Positions 1 to 8,828 are shown, numbered from the stretch's first letter. The stretch: 64,000 nucleotides of DNA from Actinoallomurus sp040655075 (GCF_040655075.1 NZ_JBFAJC010000018.1:135634-199633), one strand, 5' to 3'. Numbers and translations are program-made. The notes: generated by a model from the letters alone, not told the origin.

Positions 1-477
1 CCAGGTGAGCGGCTTGGTCGGGTCCCAGCCGTCCTTCGTGACGTACAGGTAGAACCAGCCCGGGTGCGCCGCCCACTTGTTGTAGCGGAAATTGAAGTTC
101 GCACCGCTGGTCAGGTGCGTGACCGGCCAGTTGGCGTTCGGCAGGTCGAACCCGGAGTAGTTGGGGTTGCCGCCGCTGCACAGCTGCCCGTCGGGGACGA
201 ACCCGCGCGTACGGCCGGCGCCGTCGGAGCGCAGTACGGCGAACCAGTTGTAGAGGGAGTTGGCCCCGCTCTGCGCGACGGCGGCCGCACACGCCGGGTT
301 CTGCGGTTTGATCTCCCCGGTCGAGGTGAGGCCGTCCTTCCAGCACAGGAACGTACGGGCGCCCGGCTGCATGAACGCCCCGTGGGCCCACGCCGAGGGC
401 CCCGTGAACACGCTCATGACCAGGATGGACACCATTCCTAGGGCCGCGGCGAGCGCGCTTTTCCGTCGCTTTCTCAC
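1..477 (-). CDS. AA10 lytic polysaccharide monooxygenase (chitin/cellulose-binding type 4), 3' end outside window
   Basis: Secreted copper enzyme that oxidatively cleaves crystalline chitin or cellulose. The visible 159 codons start at a GTG (475-477) preceded by AAGGGA. The signal peptide is RKRRK, a hydrophobic stretch, then PSAWA; cleavage after Ala31 would expose His32 (HGAF), the N-terminal histidine of the AA10 copper brace. His138 in KWAAHPGW fits the second brace histidine and is followed by the family-typical YVTKDGWDPTKPLTW. Cysteine pairs (C45, C63, C100) suit an exported fold. The gene runs off the left edge, so any C-terminal binding module is unseen. The family call is firm; the substrate is unknown. 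Confidence 0.9.
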   Translation of the reverse strand, partial: MRKRRKSALAAALGMVSILVMSVFTGPSAWAHGAFMQPGARTFLCWKDGLTSTGEIKPQNPACAAAVAQSGANSLYNWFAVLRSDGAGRTRGFVPDGQLCSGGNPNYSGFDLPNANWPVTHLTSGANFNFRYNKWAAHPGWFYLYVTKDGWDPTKPLTW

Positions 478-787
478 GACACCGTTTCCCTTCGATCCGC
501 CCGCGGATCCGGGCACGGATGTCCGCAGGAGTTCGGCGCGGTGGGAGCGCTTCCTCAGGATCGGTTCGCGATCTCGGAGGGGTCAACGACTGCGGTGCGG
601 GGGTCCGGGTATACCCGGCCGACCTGCGGGTTCTCATCCTTCGGGACAGGCCGGCCATGAAAGCAGCTGAAAGCATCGGCCGCGAGCGAGGCCGAAGGCG
701 GCCCGCACGTTCGGTTACGGTCCTCCGGATGTCCGAAGAATTCTCAGGAGCGGCTCAGCATTTCCGGGTCACAGGCGTCTCTGTCCC
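478..787. other. Intergenic region between divergent LPMO and sigma factor genes
   Basis: About 310 bases hold the two divergent 5' regions. Apparent ORFs here have no recognisable protein pattern and are out-of-phase readings. No clear Shine-Dalgarno precedes the sigma factor GTG at 788, so that gene may be translated from a short or leaderless transcript. I could not pick out a convincing -35/-10 pair or a palindromic operator. Confidence 0.5.
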
Positions 788-1306
788 GTGAATCGCCAAC
801 TGCTCATCCTCGAACGCGGGTCACCCGAGGCCGTGGGCGCGGTCACCTCGGTGTACCGCGAGCATGCGCTCGGTCTGATCCGCCTCGGCATGCTCATGGT
901 CGGTGACCAGGCGACGGCCGAAGACGTCGTCCACGACGCCTTCCTCGAACTCCATCGCCGCTGGTCGTCGATACAAGACCCGGTGACGTACACGCGCTCG
1001 GCGGTGCTGAACCGCTGCCGATCGGTTTTGCGGCGGAGGGCGGTGGCCCGCCGATTCGGCGTGGGCCATCCTCCGCCGGCCTGGTCGGCCGAGTCGGCCG
1101 CCATGGTCGGTGAGGAGCGCCGGACGCTGCTCGAGGCGATCGCGCGCCTGCCACGACGGCAGCGTGAGGTGTTGTATCTGCGCTTTTACGCGGATCTACC
1201 GGAGGCTGAGATCGCCCGCACGCTGGGCGTCAGCCGGGGAACCGTTTCGTCCACGACGTCGCGGGCGCTCGCCGCCCTCGGTAAGACCCTGGGAGAGCAG
1301 TCATGA
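788..1306 (+). CDS. ECF RNA polymerase sigma factor, SigE-like actinobacterial family
   Basis: A 172-residue sigma-70 family ECF factor that directs RNA polymerase to stress or envelope promoters. Region 2 is visible around residues 20-60 (YREHALGLIRLGMLMVGD, then AEDVVHDAFLELHRRW). Region 4 lies around 115-165 (LPRRQREVLYLRFYADL, then EIARTLGVSRGTVSSTTSRAL, the helix-turn-helix). There is no C-terminal extension. The start is a GTG. Its stop overlaps the ATG of the downstream membrane protein by four bases, the usual sigma/partner coupling. The target regulon cannot be read from this window. Confidence 0.9.
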   Translation: MNRQLLILERGSPEAVGAVTSVYREHALGLIRLGMLMVGDQATAEDVVHDAFLELHRRWSSIQDPVTYTRSAVLNRCRSVLRRRAVARRFGVGHPPPAWSAESAAMVGEERRTLLEAIARLPRRQREVLYLRFYADLPEAEIARTLGVSRGTVSSTTSRALAALGKTLGEQS

Positions 1307-2430
1307 AGGGGTTGGAAGACCGGATCCGCGATGCCTGCGCCGTCGCGGACACCTGGGGGCCGGAGGAGCCCAGGCCGCTCCGGCTGCCGGTTCGCCCTCG
1401 GCTCCGGCTTAATGTGATCGCACCGCTCATGGCCGCCGCCGCGGTGGTCGTCGCCGTCTCTTTGGTCCTCGTCATCTTGCCCCGCCACTCGAGGCCGGTG
1501 CCGTCCACTCCGGCGACCGCGTCTCCGTACCTGCTGGCCCTATCCGGCGGCGTCCTGGACGTGGTCGACTCCCGTACCGGCGAAGCGCACGGCGAGGGAA
1601 AGAACGGGTTCGGCCCGGCGGTGACGAGGGGCCCGCGTCCCGGCACGTATCTGGTGTCCCAGCCAGAGAAGAGCGGCCTGTCCGGCACGAGCCGGATCAG
1701 AACGGTACGGCTGACCGCGGACGGTCGTACGGTGGTGGAGACCGCGCCGCACTGGTCGGTTCCCGGGGGCGTGCGGAGACTCGCGCTCTCCGCCGACGGC
1801 CGGCATCTGGCCTACACCACCCGAGAGATCACCCTCGCCCCGGGGACCCAGCCCAACATCCACCCGATCGTCATCGGCGTGCTCGACCTGCGCACCGGAA
1901 CGCGTCGTGAGTGGACGCTGCCCAAGGCCCAGGATGCGAGTGCCTCCACCAAGAGCACGGAGTGGGACTGGGGCCTGTCCTGGTCCGGGGACAACACCAC
2001 GCTGATCTTCACTGCGCGCGTGACGGGCCGTACGAATCAGGTACGTGCCCTCGACACGACCGCGCCCGGATCGGACCTGCTCTCCGCTCGGGTCCTGGTC
2101 GCCGGGGCCGGGAGGATCGGCGGGACCATCGCGTTCGCCGTGCCGTCCGGCGACCGTCACACCGTCATCACCGCTGTGGACGCTGCCAGGTCATCGGGGC
2201 GAACGAAGGCGGTGCTGGCCGAATACGTCGACGGCCGTTTCACGAGGATCCTCGCGACCCTGCCGAGCTGCGGGCCGGTGCACATGCTGACGTCCGGCCC
2301 CAACGGACTCCTCATCAGCAGGAACAGCATGGAATGTGGAAGCGGGTCCGGGGCGCTCATCGTCATGAATCGAGGAAGAATCCGGATCGGTTTCACCTCC
2401 GAGGAGAACGTCGACAGCGCGGCCTGGTGA
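1303..2430 (+). CDS. Single-pass membrane protein with propeller-like extracytoplasmic domain; sigma partner
   Basis: This 375-residue protein has a short cytoplasmic N-terminus, one transmembrane helix at about residues 38-60 (APLMAAAAVVVAVSLVLVILP), and a long exterior domain. The exterior has repeated WD40/TolB-like strands such as LALSADGRHLAYTT and GLSWSGDNTTLIFTA, suggesting a beta-propeller. It overlaps the ECF sigma gene by ATGA, so a role as anti-sigma or signal-sensing partner is likely. No zinc anti-sigma (HxxxCxxC) motif is seen. The topology is seen; the anti-sigma role is inferred from context. Confidence 0.7.
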   Translation: MKGLEDRIRDACAVADTWGPEEPRPLRLPVRPRLRLNVIAPLMAAAAVVVAVSLVLVILPRHSRPVPSTPATASPYLLALSGGVLDVVDSRTGEAHGEGKNGFGPAVTRGPRPGTYLVSQPEKSGLSGTSRIRTVRLTADGRTVVETAPHWSVPGGVRRLALSADGRHLAYTTREITLAPGTQPNIHPIVIGVLDLRTGTRREWTLPKAQDASASTKSTEWDWGLSWSGDNTTLIFTARVTGRTNQVRALDTTAPGSDLLSARVLVAGAGRIGGTIAFAVPSGDRHTVITAVDAARSSGRTKAVLAEYVDGRFTRILATLPSCGPVHMLTSGPNGLLISRNSMECGSGSGALIVMNRGRIRIGFTSEENVDSAAW

Positions 2431-2472
2431 GGCGTCGACCGAGCGAGTCGCGGCGTACGGCCTGGTGCGGCG

Positions 2473-3171
2473 TCAGCCGAGCGGGTACGTGTCGAGGCGG
2501 CCGCACATGCCGAAGGCGCGCTCGGGCGGTGGCTCCAGCCGGTGGACGGCCGCCTCCGTGAGGTGACCGATGTCCCCCTCCCGTAGACGGCCGAGGTGTT
2601 CGCCCGTGCGTGACGCCTCGGCCAGCGCGCCGGCCCGCCAGCGCTCCTCCCACTCGCCGAACAGCCCCTCCTTGAGCCGTACGGCGGAGCGGTAGAAGTC
2701 GTGCAGCGCCGTCGGATCGCCGCCGGACAGCCGCTCGCGCAGCACCGCGAAGCCGTCCAGGGCCAGGTCGCGGCGGCGTCGCGCCGCGGCCTCCCGATCG
2801 GAGCGCAGCGCGGCGGCCCACCCGTACGCCTCCGGGTCGGCGAGGATCTCCGGCGGGAAGGTGAAGACGGCGTCGCCGGCCTCGGGCAGGCCGCTGTTCT
2901 GCATGATGACGACGATGTGCAGCCCGCCGTCGCCGTTGACGAGCCGGTGGATCGTCCCGGGCGTGAACCAGGCGACCGTCCCCGGCCGCAGCGGGGTCTC
3001 GGCGAACCCGTCGCCGGTCAGCGTCTGCACGCTGCCCTCTCCCGCCACCACGACGTACGCCTCCGCACACGTCAGGTGGACGTGCGGGGAACCGCCGCAC
3101 AGCCCATCGGCGGTCGGCCAGTCGTACACGCGCAGCCCAGAGATCCCCACCGCGCTGGGAAGCGGTCTCAC
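2473..3171 (-). CDS. Cupin domain protein
   Basis: A 232-residue cytosolic protein with an N-terminal cupin barrel. Motif 1 is visible as GGSPHVHLTCAEAYVVVAGEG (metal ligands H, H, E) and motif 2 as PGTVAWFTPGTIHRLVN. The C-terminal half (residues 100-232) is alpha-helical and arginine-rich. The start is a GTG with a well-spaced GGAGG five bases upstream and an in-frame TAA immediately before it. That ribosome site sits at or just inside the presumed left edge of the tnpB element. The gene reads in the same direction as the sugar operon beyond the element, so a role in sugar metabolism is plausible but unproven. Confidence 0.75.
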   Translation of the reverse strand: MRPLPSAVGISGLRVYDWPTADGLCGGSPHVHLTCAEAYVVVAGEGSVQTLTGDGFAETPLRPGTVAWFTPGTIHRLVNGDGGLHIVVIMQNSGLPEAGDAVFTFPPEILADPEAYGWAAALRSDREAAARRRRDLALDGFAVLRERLSGGDPTALHDFYRSAVRLKEGLFGEWEERWRAGALAEASRTGEHLGRLREGDIGHLTEAAVHRLEPPPERAFGMCGRLDTYPLG

Positions 3172-3174
3172 TTA

Positions 3175-4593
3175 GTCCTCCGAAGGATGCACCGGCCTCC
3201 AGGCCGGGAGGAATTTGGCTCTGCCAGACCCGTCTCGGCCCAGCCGGGACGGTCCAAAAACGGAATTCACCGCAATTCGACGAAGTGCTTTACGCATGCG
3301 CATGTCATCTGTAAGTTCGCGGTCATGCGGACGGCGTACAAGTGCCGGGCCTACCCGGACCCCGAACAAGCGGCGGTGTTCAACCGCACGTTCGGATGTG
3401 TGCGCCTGGTGTGGAACAAGACCCTCGCCGAACGCCACGCGGCCTACCACCAGCGAGGCGCCAGGACCTCCTACAAGCAGACCGACGCCGCGTTGACCGG
3501 ATGGAAGAAGACCGAGGACCTGGCGTTCTTGTCCGAGGTGTCGTCGGTTCCGCTGCAGCAGACGCTGCGGCATCAGCACGCGGCGTTCGCGAACTTCTTC
3601 GCAGGACGCGCGAAGTACCCGCGGTTCAAGACCCGCAACTCCCGGCAGTCCGCGCACTACACCCGTTCGGCGTTCCGCATGAAGAACGGCGAGCTGTATA
3701 TGGCCAAGACCAAGGCGCCGCTCCGGTTCGTGTGGTCCTTCGACGACGTCGAGGTGGCCACGCTCAACCCCACCATGGTCGTCATCTCCCGGGATCCGGA
3801 TGGCCGCTGGTATGTGACGTTCGCCGTCGACACCGACGCGCCCGAGCCCATGGACGAGGCCAGGCACGCCATCGGCGTCGATCTCGGAATCAAGGACTTC
3901 GCGGTCACCTCCGACGGCGAACGCATCGCCAACCCCCGCCACCTGGAGCGCAAAGCCCGCAACCTCGCCCGCTACCAGCGGCGCATGGCCCGCTGCCAGC
4001 GCGGGAGCGCCAACCGGCGCAAGGCCAAGGCCAAAGTCGCCCGCGCCCACCGCAAGGTCCGCAACGCCCGCGCCGACTTCCTGCACCGCACCAGCACCAA
4101 CCTCATCCGCAAGGCCGACACCATCGTCATCGAAGACCTCGCGGTCACCAACATGGTCAAGAACCGCAGGCTCGCGCGCGTCATCAGCGATGCGGGGTGG
4201 GGGGAGTTCCGCAGGCAACTGGAATACAAGGCCGAACGCGCGGGGCGCACCCTCGTGGTCATCGACCGCTGGTATCCCTCTTCCAAGACCTGCTCGGCCT
4301 GCGGGCATCTGCTCGCGGAGCTGAGTCTTTCCACCCGGCACTGGACGTGTCCGGGCTGCCGCACCCGGCACGACCGGGACATCAACGCGGCCAAGAACAT
4401 CCTTGCGGCTGGTCGAGCCGTAGCCGGGGAGCCCCCTGGTGATGCCTGTGGAGCTGGTGTAAGACGGCAAGGGTCCTCCCTTCCGCAGCCGGCGCTGAAA
4501 CAGGAAACCCGCGCCGCGAGGCGCCCGGCCTGAATCCGGATCGGCCGCAAGGCCGATGGGACTCCCCCTCCTTCAGGAGGGGGAAGAAGTCAA
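3175..4593 (+). mobile_element. IS200/IS605-superfamily, IS1341-type element (tnpB only)
   Basis: The element has a tnpB gene but no tnpA for the Y1 transposase, so it would depend on a transposase supplied elsewhere. The right end has the family-typical subterminal hairpin (CCCCCTCC-TTCA-GGAGGGGG, 4564-4583), then GAAGAAG and TCAA at 4590-4593, matching the right cleavage tetranucleotide known from ISDra2. The left boundary is uncertain. A structured stretch (TCCTCC ... CCGGCCT/AGGCCGG ... GGAGGA, about 3176-3211) suggests it begins near 3175, but an end nearer 3265-3320 is possible. No target duplication is expected for this family. Confidence 0.7.
3325..4533 (+). CDS. tnpB: TnpB, RNA-guided RuvC-like nuclease of the IS605 superfamily
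   Basis: A 402-residue TnpB. These proteins cut DNA next to a transposon-associated motif, guided by an RNA transcribed from the element's right end. The N-terminal OrfB_IS605 domain begins MRTAYKCRAYPDPEQ. The RuvC residues appear intact: D186 in GVDLGIKDF, E270 in IVIEDL, and the HDRDINAAKNI box (D350/D352). The zinc ribbon is C323/C326 and C342/C345 (CSACG, CPGC). The ATG at 3325 begins the conserved N-terminus; the open frame runs further upstream but that part has no family similarity. Likely active as a nuclease, since all motifs are present. Confidence 0.92.
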   Translation: MRTAYKCRAYPDPEQAAVFNRTFGCVRLVWNKTLAERHAAYHQRGARTSYKQTDAALTGWKKTEDLAFLSEVSSVPLQQTLRHQHAAFANFFAGRAKYPRFKTRNSRQSAHYTRSAFRMKNGELYMAKTKAPLRFVWSFDDVEVATLNPTMVVISRDPDGRWYVTFAVDTDAPEPMDEARHAIGVDLGIKDFAVTSDGERIANPRHLERKARNLARYQRRMARCQRGSANRRKAKAKVARAHRKVRNARADFLHRTSTNLIRKADTIVIEDLAVTNMVKNRRLARVISDAGWGEFRRQLEYKAERAGRTLVVIDRWYPSSKTCSACGHLLAELSLSTRHWTCPGCRTRHDRDINAAKNILAAGRAVAGEPPGDACGAGVRRQGSSLPQPALKQETRAARRPA

Positions 4594-4613
4594 CACGCGT
4601 GGTCCTTCGCGTA
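4440..4613 (+). ncRNA. Candidate omega RNA (right-end RNA) with guide segment
   Basis: TnpB guide RNAs come from the 3' end of tnpB and the right end, with the guide formed by flanking DNA just past the end. Here the scaffold would include the 8-bp hairpin at 4564-4583 and end at TCAA (4593). The guide would start at 4594 (CACGCGTGGTCCTTCG), which lies inside the neighbouring PmoA-like gene on the opposite strand. The 5' limit of the RNA is a guess. Presence is inferred from family knowledge plus the visible hairpin. Confidence 0.45.
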
Positions 4614-5459
4614 GGCGTCCATGCGCGCGCGGTCCCACGCGCCGTCGGCGACGACGATCCGGTACCGCACGCGCAGCGTCTCGCCCGGCGGCAGCGCGAA
4701 CTCCTCGGCGAACGCGAGTGACGGGTTGACCGCCGGGAACGGCGTGTTCCGGACGAACCAGTCGCTGCCGTAGTCCGGGTCGTCGAAGAACATCAGCGTG
4801 GAGGCGCGGTCGACCTCGTCGTGCCGGCCGACGTACGCGAGCCAGGCCGCGGGCCGGCCCATCATCTCCGGTCCGCCCAGTCCCTCCGCGGCGACGATCT
4901 CCCCGTCGGTGAAGGCACGCGGGCCGCGCCAGAACAGGCCGCTGTACCCGGCCGCGGGACGGCCGTTCGTCGTGGGACTGCCGAAGGCGAGCGCCTCCCC
5001 CCGTACGTTGGTGAGCTCGGTGGCGAACTCCAGGGCCCACGAGTCGTCCTCGACGTCGCGGACGGTCAGCTCGCGCCGCTCGTCCACCCAGTGCTCGCCC
5101 GCCTGGGTGTGCCAGGTGAGCCGCTCCGCGATCCGCCCCCCGTCGGCCTCGGCGAACTCCTCGTGCCGCATGACGCCGATGTTCGGCAGGTCGACGTAGC
5201 CCTGGTCGCGGACGTAGCTGCCGCCTCCCCAGAAGTTCTCGCCGGACAGGTGCGACACGGTCATCTGGACGCCCTTGTGCCAGCGGTGATCGTGCGGCCG
5301 GTACGCGGTGACGACGTCCCCGGCGAGCGTGCGGACCGGGTGCAGGTACGGCTTCGGCCCCTCGAAGGGCGACATGTCCGGCCGGTAGACGTACTGGAAG
5401 AGCTCCACGCCCCGCTCGTGCACGGTCAGAGTGTGGTCGCCGATGTGCTCGATCCTCAC
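4590..5459 (-). CDS. PmoA-like (DUF6807) family protein of the sugar locus
   Basis: A 289-residue protein of the PmoA-like family, usually found beside Gfo/Idh/MocA dehydrogenases in sugar gene clusters; its biochemical role is poorly defined. Visible hallmarks are YVYRPDMSPFEGPKPYLHPVRT near the N-terminus, HDHRWHKGVQMTVSH, and AGYSGLFWRGPRAF. The GTG start overlaps the stop of the dehydrogenase gene by GTGA. The C-terminus is odd: the stop codon (4590-4592) lies within the TCAA terminus of the tnpB element, so the last residues may have been altered by its insertion. The core looks full length. Confidence 0.8.
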   Translation of the reverse strand: MRIEHIGDHTLTVHERGVELFQYVYRPDMSPFEGPKPYLHPVRTLAGDVVTAYRPHDHRWHKGVQMTVSHLSGENFWGGGSYVRDQGYVDLPNIGVMRHEEFAEADGGRIAERLTWHTQAGEHWVDERRELTVRDVEDDSWALEFATELTNVRGEALAFGSPTTNGRPAAGYSGLFWRGPRAFTDGEIVAAEGLGGPEMMGRPAAWLAYVGRHDEVDRASTLMFFDDPDYGSDWFVRNTPFPAVNPSLAFAEEFALPPGETLRVRYRIVVADGAWDRARMDAYAKDHAC

Positions 5460-6532
5460 AGCTGCATCCCGCCGTTCATCTCCCGATAGAAGGGGTCCGT
5501 CTCGTCGATCTCGCCCCGATGCACGGGGCGGCCGGTGAGCGCCGACTTGTAGAGCGCGGCGATGAGCTCCAGGGTCTGACGGCCGCCCGCGCCGCTGGTC
5601 TCCGGGCGTTCGCCGCGCTCGTACGCGTCGAGCAGGTCGGCCAGCAGCGCCGTGTGCGAGCTCGGGACATCGGCCTCGGGCGTCCGCCAGGCGGCGATCC
5701 GCGCCTCGTCGGTAACGTGCGGGGCCGGGGTGTAGGTCCAGTCCGTGTTCTCGTAGCCGTACAGGTGCGACAGTTCGACGGTCGCGTCGGTGAGGTCGAA
5801 CCGCAGCCGGCTCTCCTCGCGCGGTGACAGCACGCTGTTGACGATCGATGCCAGCGCGCCGTTCTCGAACCGCACGGACGCCAGGGAGACGTCCTCGGTC
5901 TCGATGTCCCGGTCGAGCCGTCCGGCCATGGCGCGCACCTCGGCCCAGTCGCCGAGCGTGGCCAGCAGCAGGTCCATCTGGTGGATGCCGTGGCCCATGG
6001 TCGGCCCGCCGCCCTCGGTGTCCCACCGGCCCCGCCACGGCACGTCGAAGTACGCGTGGTCGCGGTACCAGGTCGTCAGGCACACCGCGACGAGCGGCCG
6101 GCCCAGCTCGCCCTCGGCGATGAGGCGGCGCAGGTGACGGGCGCCCGAACCGAAGCGGTGCTGGTAGACGACGGCCGCGTACGGGCCGCCGTCACGCTCG
6201 GCGGCGATCATCGCGTCGTACTCGGCGAGTGAGAGGCACGGCGGCTTCTCGCACAGCACCCACGCGCCCGCCCGCAGGCACGCCGCGACCTGCGCCGCGT
6301 GCAGGTGCGGCGGCGTGCAGACGTGGACGAGGTCGGGGTGCGTCTCGGCGAGCATCTCCTCCAGGTCGGTGTAGGCGGCGGGGACGCCGTGCTCGGTGCA
6401 GAAGTCCTTCACGCGGACGGGATCGATGTCCACGGCGGCGACGATCTCGGCGCGGTGAGCCTCCGCCCACAGCGCGGGGACGTGACAGATGCCCGCGATC
6501 CCTCCGGTGCCGACGATCGCGGCCCGGATCAC
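5456..6532 (-). CDS. Gfo/Idh/MocA family NAD(P)-dependent oxidoreductase
   Basis: A 358-residue sugar dehydrogenase-type enzyme that oxidises or epimerises imported sugars in the cytoplasm. The N-terminal Rossmann fold begins AAIVGTGGIAG and ends in the family signature CEKPP (E95-K96-P97, the lysine being catalytic). A C-terminal alpha/beta substrate domain follows, with GHGIHQMDLLLATLGD carrying the conserved histidine region. It overlaps the GH30 gene upstream and the PmoA-like gene downstream by four bases each, so the three are translationally coupled. The exact sugar is unknown; galactose-, xylose- or inositol-type substrates are possible. Confidence 0.88.
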   Translation of the reverse strand: MIRAAIVGTGGIAGICHVPALWAEAHRAEIVAAVDIDPVRVKDFCTEHGVPAAYTDLEEMLAETHPDLVHVCTPPHLHAAQVAACLRAGAWVLCEKPPCLSLAEYDAMIAAERDGGPYAAVVYQHRFGSGARHLRRLIAEGELGRPLVAVCLTTWYRDHAYFDVPWRGRWDTEGGGPTMGHGIHQMDLLLATLGDWAEVRAMAGRLDRDIETEDVSLASVRFENGALASIVNSVLSPREESRLRFDLTDATVELSHLYGYENTDWTYTPAPHVTDEARIAAWRTPEADVPSSHTALLADLLDAYERGERPETSGAGGRQTLELIAALYKSALTGRPVHRGEIDETDPFYREMNGGMQL

Positions 6533-7926
6533 TTGAGGACGACCGTGGTCAGCGAGCGGGGCGCGAGGTCCACCGACAGGTCACGGCCGTGGGCGCGCGC
6601 GGCGGCCACGGGCGACACCGAGTGGTCCTGGTCGGTGAGGTACGCCTGCGCACGTCCGGCGCCCGAGTCGAGCGTCAGGTCCGTGGTGGTCTTCGCGGTG
6701 CCGGTGTTGAGGATCTCGACGACCTCCATGCCGTCGGCGTTGCGGTAGGCCGAGATCTTCAGCGCCGGGTCGGACGCGGTCACGGCCACCCGGGTCGCGC
6801 CCGGGCGGATGAACCGGCTGTACGCCGCGAACGCCCAGAAGCGCTTGGACACGTGGTAAGCGTCGCCGTCGAGCTGGATCAGCGCACGGGTCGCCCCGAC
6901 GGAGGCGGCGAGCCAGTAGACGTACGCGCTGGCGTCGCCGTCCGTCATGGTCCGGTGGATGTTCTCCGCGATCGCGAAGCCGGAGTACTCGCTGCCGTCG
7001 TCCCAGTTCTCGTTCCAGGTGTTGCCGCCGGGGCCCCACTCCGACAGCCAGGCGTGCCGCCGGGTCGGCTGCGGGGAGGTCACCGGGCTGGAGTAGGCGT
7101 GGCCGGTGATGGTCGTGACCCACTTGGCGGCCTGGGGGTCGGCCTCAATGGCCTTGGTGTACTCCTTCTGGCCGTCCCAGCCGGTGTGGTCGCAGCAGGA
7201 CAGGTTCACTCCGGCCTTCTTGGCCAGCGGGCCGAGCACCTTGACGAACTCCACGGCCTGCGCGGGGGTGAACCGCATCGAAGCGTACGAGACGGTGATG
7301 TCCGGCTCGTTGGTGAAGCCCAGGTCAGTGATGCGGATGCCCGCTTTCCGGTAGAACTTCGCGTACTGGACCAGGTACCTCGCGTACGCCTTCCGCCAGT
7401 CGCCGCTCGCGCAGTTCGTCCCCTGGAGGCCGCAGAGGGTGCCGCCGTTCGCGTCGGTTCCGTTGTCCTTCATGAAGCCGGGAGCGCTCCACGCGTCCGC
7501 GTAGAACCGCTTCACCCCGTACGACCTCGCCTGCTTCGCCAGCCAGACCTGGCCGCCGTCGTTTCCGTCCCAGACGTACTTCGGCGGCGCGTCCGGGCCG
7601 CCCGGGTCGGCCGGTTCGATCGAGTGCATGTGGTCGTACACGTTGTCGGCGGACGATCCGATGCCGAGCCGCAGGATCGACGCGCCCGCGCCGGTCTTCC
7701 GGCCGAACAGCAGGTCCACGACCTCCTTCTGCCTGGGCGCGGAGAGCCCCTGCAGCCCGTGGATGACGGCGGCCCGCTGGAACGCCTCGGAGAATCCGAA
7801 CCCGTCGATCGGCTGCAGCTTCGTACGGAAGTCCACGCGGCTCGACGGCGCGGCCTGGGCGCTCGCCGGGAGGGCGAGGGAGCACGCGGTCGCCACGGTG
7901 AGGGCGAGGGCAAGCGATCTGCGCAT
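6529..7926 (-). CDS. Secreted GH30 family glycoside hydrolase
   Basis: A 465-residue extracellular hydrolase. A signal peptide occupies residues 1-26 (LALALTVATACSLALPASAQAA). The TIM barrel starts QPIDGFGFSEAFQRAA. The acid/base is E207 in GFTNEPDI and the nucleophile E296 in HAWLSEWGPG, both typical of GH30. The C-terminal beta domain (about 370-465) is the side domain fused to GH30 barrels. Known activities include glucuronoxylanase and endo-beta-1,6-galactanase. The GH42 and GH3 neighbours favour a galactan-type substrate but do not prove it. Co-transcribed with the transporter upstream and the dehydrogenase downstream. Confidence 0.88.
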   Translation of the reverse strand: MRRSLALALTVATACSLALPASAQAAPSSRVDFRTKLQPIDGFGFSEAFQRAAVIHGLQGLSAPRQKEVVDLLFGRKTGAGASILRLGIGSSADNVYDHMHSIEPADPGGPDAPPKYVWDGNDGGQVWLAKQARSYGVKRFYADAWSAPGFMKDNGTDANGGTLCGLQGTNCASGDWRKAYARYLVQYAKFYRKAGIRITDLGFTNEPDITVSYASMRFTPAQAVEFVKVLGPLAKKAGVNLSCCDHTGWDGQKEYTKAIEADPQAAKWVTTITGHAYSSPVTSPQPTRRHAWLSEWGPGGNTWNENWDDGSEYSGFAIAENIHRTMTDGDASAYVYWLAASVGATRALIQLDGDAYHVSKRFWAFAAYSRFIRPGATRVAVTASDPALKISAYRNADGMEVVEILNTGTAKTTTDLTLDSGAGRAQAYLTDQDHSVSPVAAARAHGRDLSVDLAPRSLTTVVLK

Positions 7927-7936
7927 GAGGGAAGAG

Positions 7937-8824
7937 CTACTTTCCGCCCACGCCGGCCAGGCCGGCGATGAGCCAACGACGCGCGAACAGGTAGACGACG
8001 AAGATGGGGAGGGCCGAGAGCATCACGGCGGCCATCAGGTCGGGCACTTTGGAGCCGAACTCGTTCTGGAAGTTCCACAGGCCCAGCGTCTGGACGCGCT
8101 GCTCGGGGGACTGGGTGAGGATGAGGGGGAACAGGAAGCCGTTCCAGGCGTTGAGCGCGCTGTAGACCGAGACGGTGGTGAGCGACGCCCGGCTGAGAGG
8201 CAGCGCGAGACTCCACATCAGCCGGAGCGCCCCGCCGCCGTCGATCGTCATCGCCTCGTACAGCTCACGGGGTACGTCGCGCAGCGCCGACGACAGCACC
8301 AGCACGCTGAGCGGCAGCCCGAACGCCACGGTCGGCAGAATGATCGCGGTCGGCGAGTCGTACAGGTGCATCCGGGTGATCATCAGGTAGACGGGGATGA
8401 TCGTGGCCTGCGCGGGGACCGCGAGGCCGGCCAGGAAGATCCGGAAGGTCGCGGAGACGATCCGGCTGCGCGACCGCACGATCGCGTACGCGGCGGGGAA
8501 GGCGAGCAGCGCGGTCAGCGCGACACTCGCCACCGTGACGATCGCCGTGTTGACCAGGTAGCGGGCGTATCCGCTGTCGAAGACCTCGCCGAAGTTGCCG
8601 AGGGTCAGGCTGTGCGGCGGGGACAGCGGGCCGCCGTCGAGGTAGGCGTCATTCGGTTGGAAGCTGTCCTTGACCATGATGTAGATCGGCACGCCCACGA
8701 ACACGAGCCACACCAGGGCCGCCGCCCCGGCCGCCCAGTTCGGCCGCCGCAGGCGCCGCCGCGTACGGCCGTGGTGCCGGCCGGACGCGACCGGCACGGG
8801 CCTCTCTTGCCGGAGTACCGCCAT
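7937..8824 (-). CDS. Carbohydrate ABC transporter permease, MalG type
   Basis: A 295-residue inner membrane permease with six predicted helices. The cytoplasmic EAA loop (YEAMTIDGGGALRLMWSLALP) docks the ATPase. It forms a heterodimer with the permease encoded four bases upstream. No ATPase gene is in the locus, so a shared MsiK-type ATPase elsewhere is expected, as is usual in actinomycetes. The ATG lies in GCCATGGCG with only four bases between it and the upstream stop. Confidence 0.9.
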   Translation of the reverse strand: MAVLRQERPVPVASGRHHGRTRRRLRRPNWAAGAAALVWLVFVGVPIYIMVKDSFQPNDAYLDGGPLSPPHSLTLGNFGEVFDSGYARYLVNTAIVTVASVALTALLAFPAAYAIVRSRSRIVSATFRIFLAGLAVPAQATIIPVYLMITRMHLYDSPTAIILPTVAFGLPLSVLVLSSALRDVPRELYEAMTIDGGGALRLMWSLALPLSRASLTTVSVYSALNAWNGFLFPLILTQSPEQRVQTLGLWNFQNEFGSKVPDLMAAVMLSALPIFVVYLFARRWLIAGLAGVGGK

Positions 8825-8828
8825 GGCG

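Noticed and set aside
2701..3324. N-terminal extension of tnpB by about 208 codons
   Set aside because: The added part is antisense to the cupin gene and lacks TnpB similarity; conserved TnpB sequence starts at the ATG at 3325.
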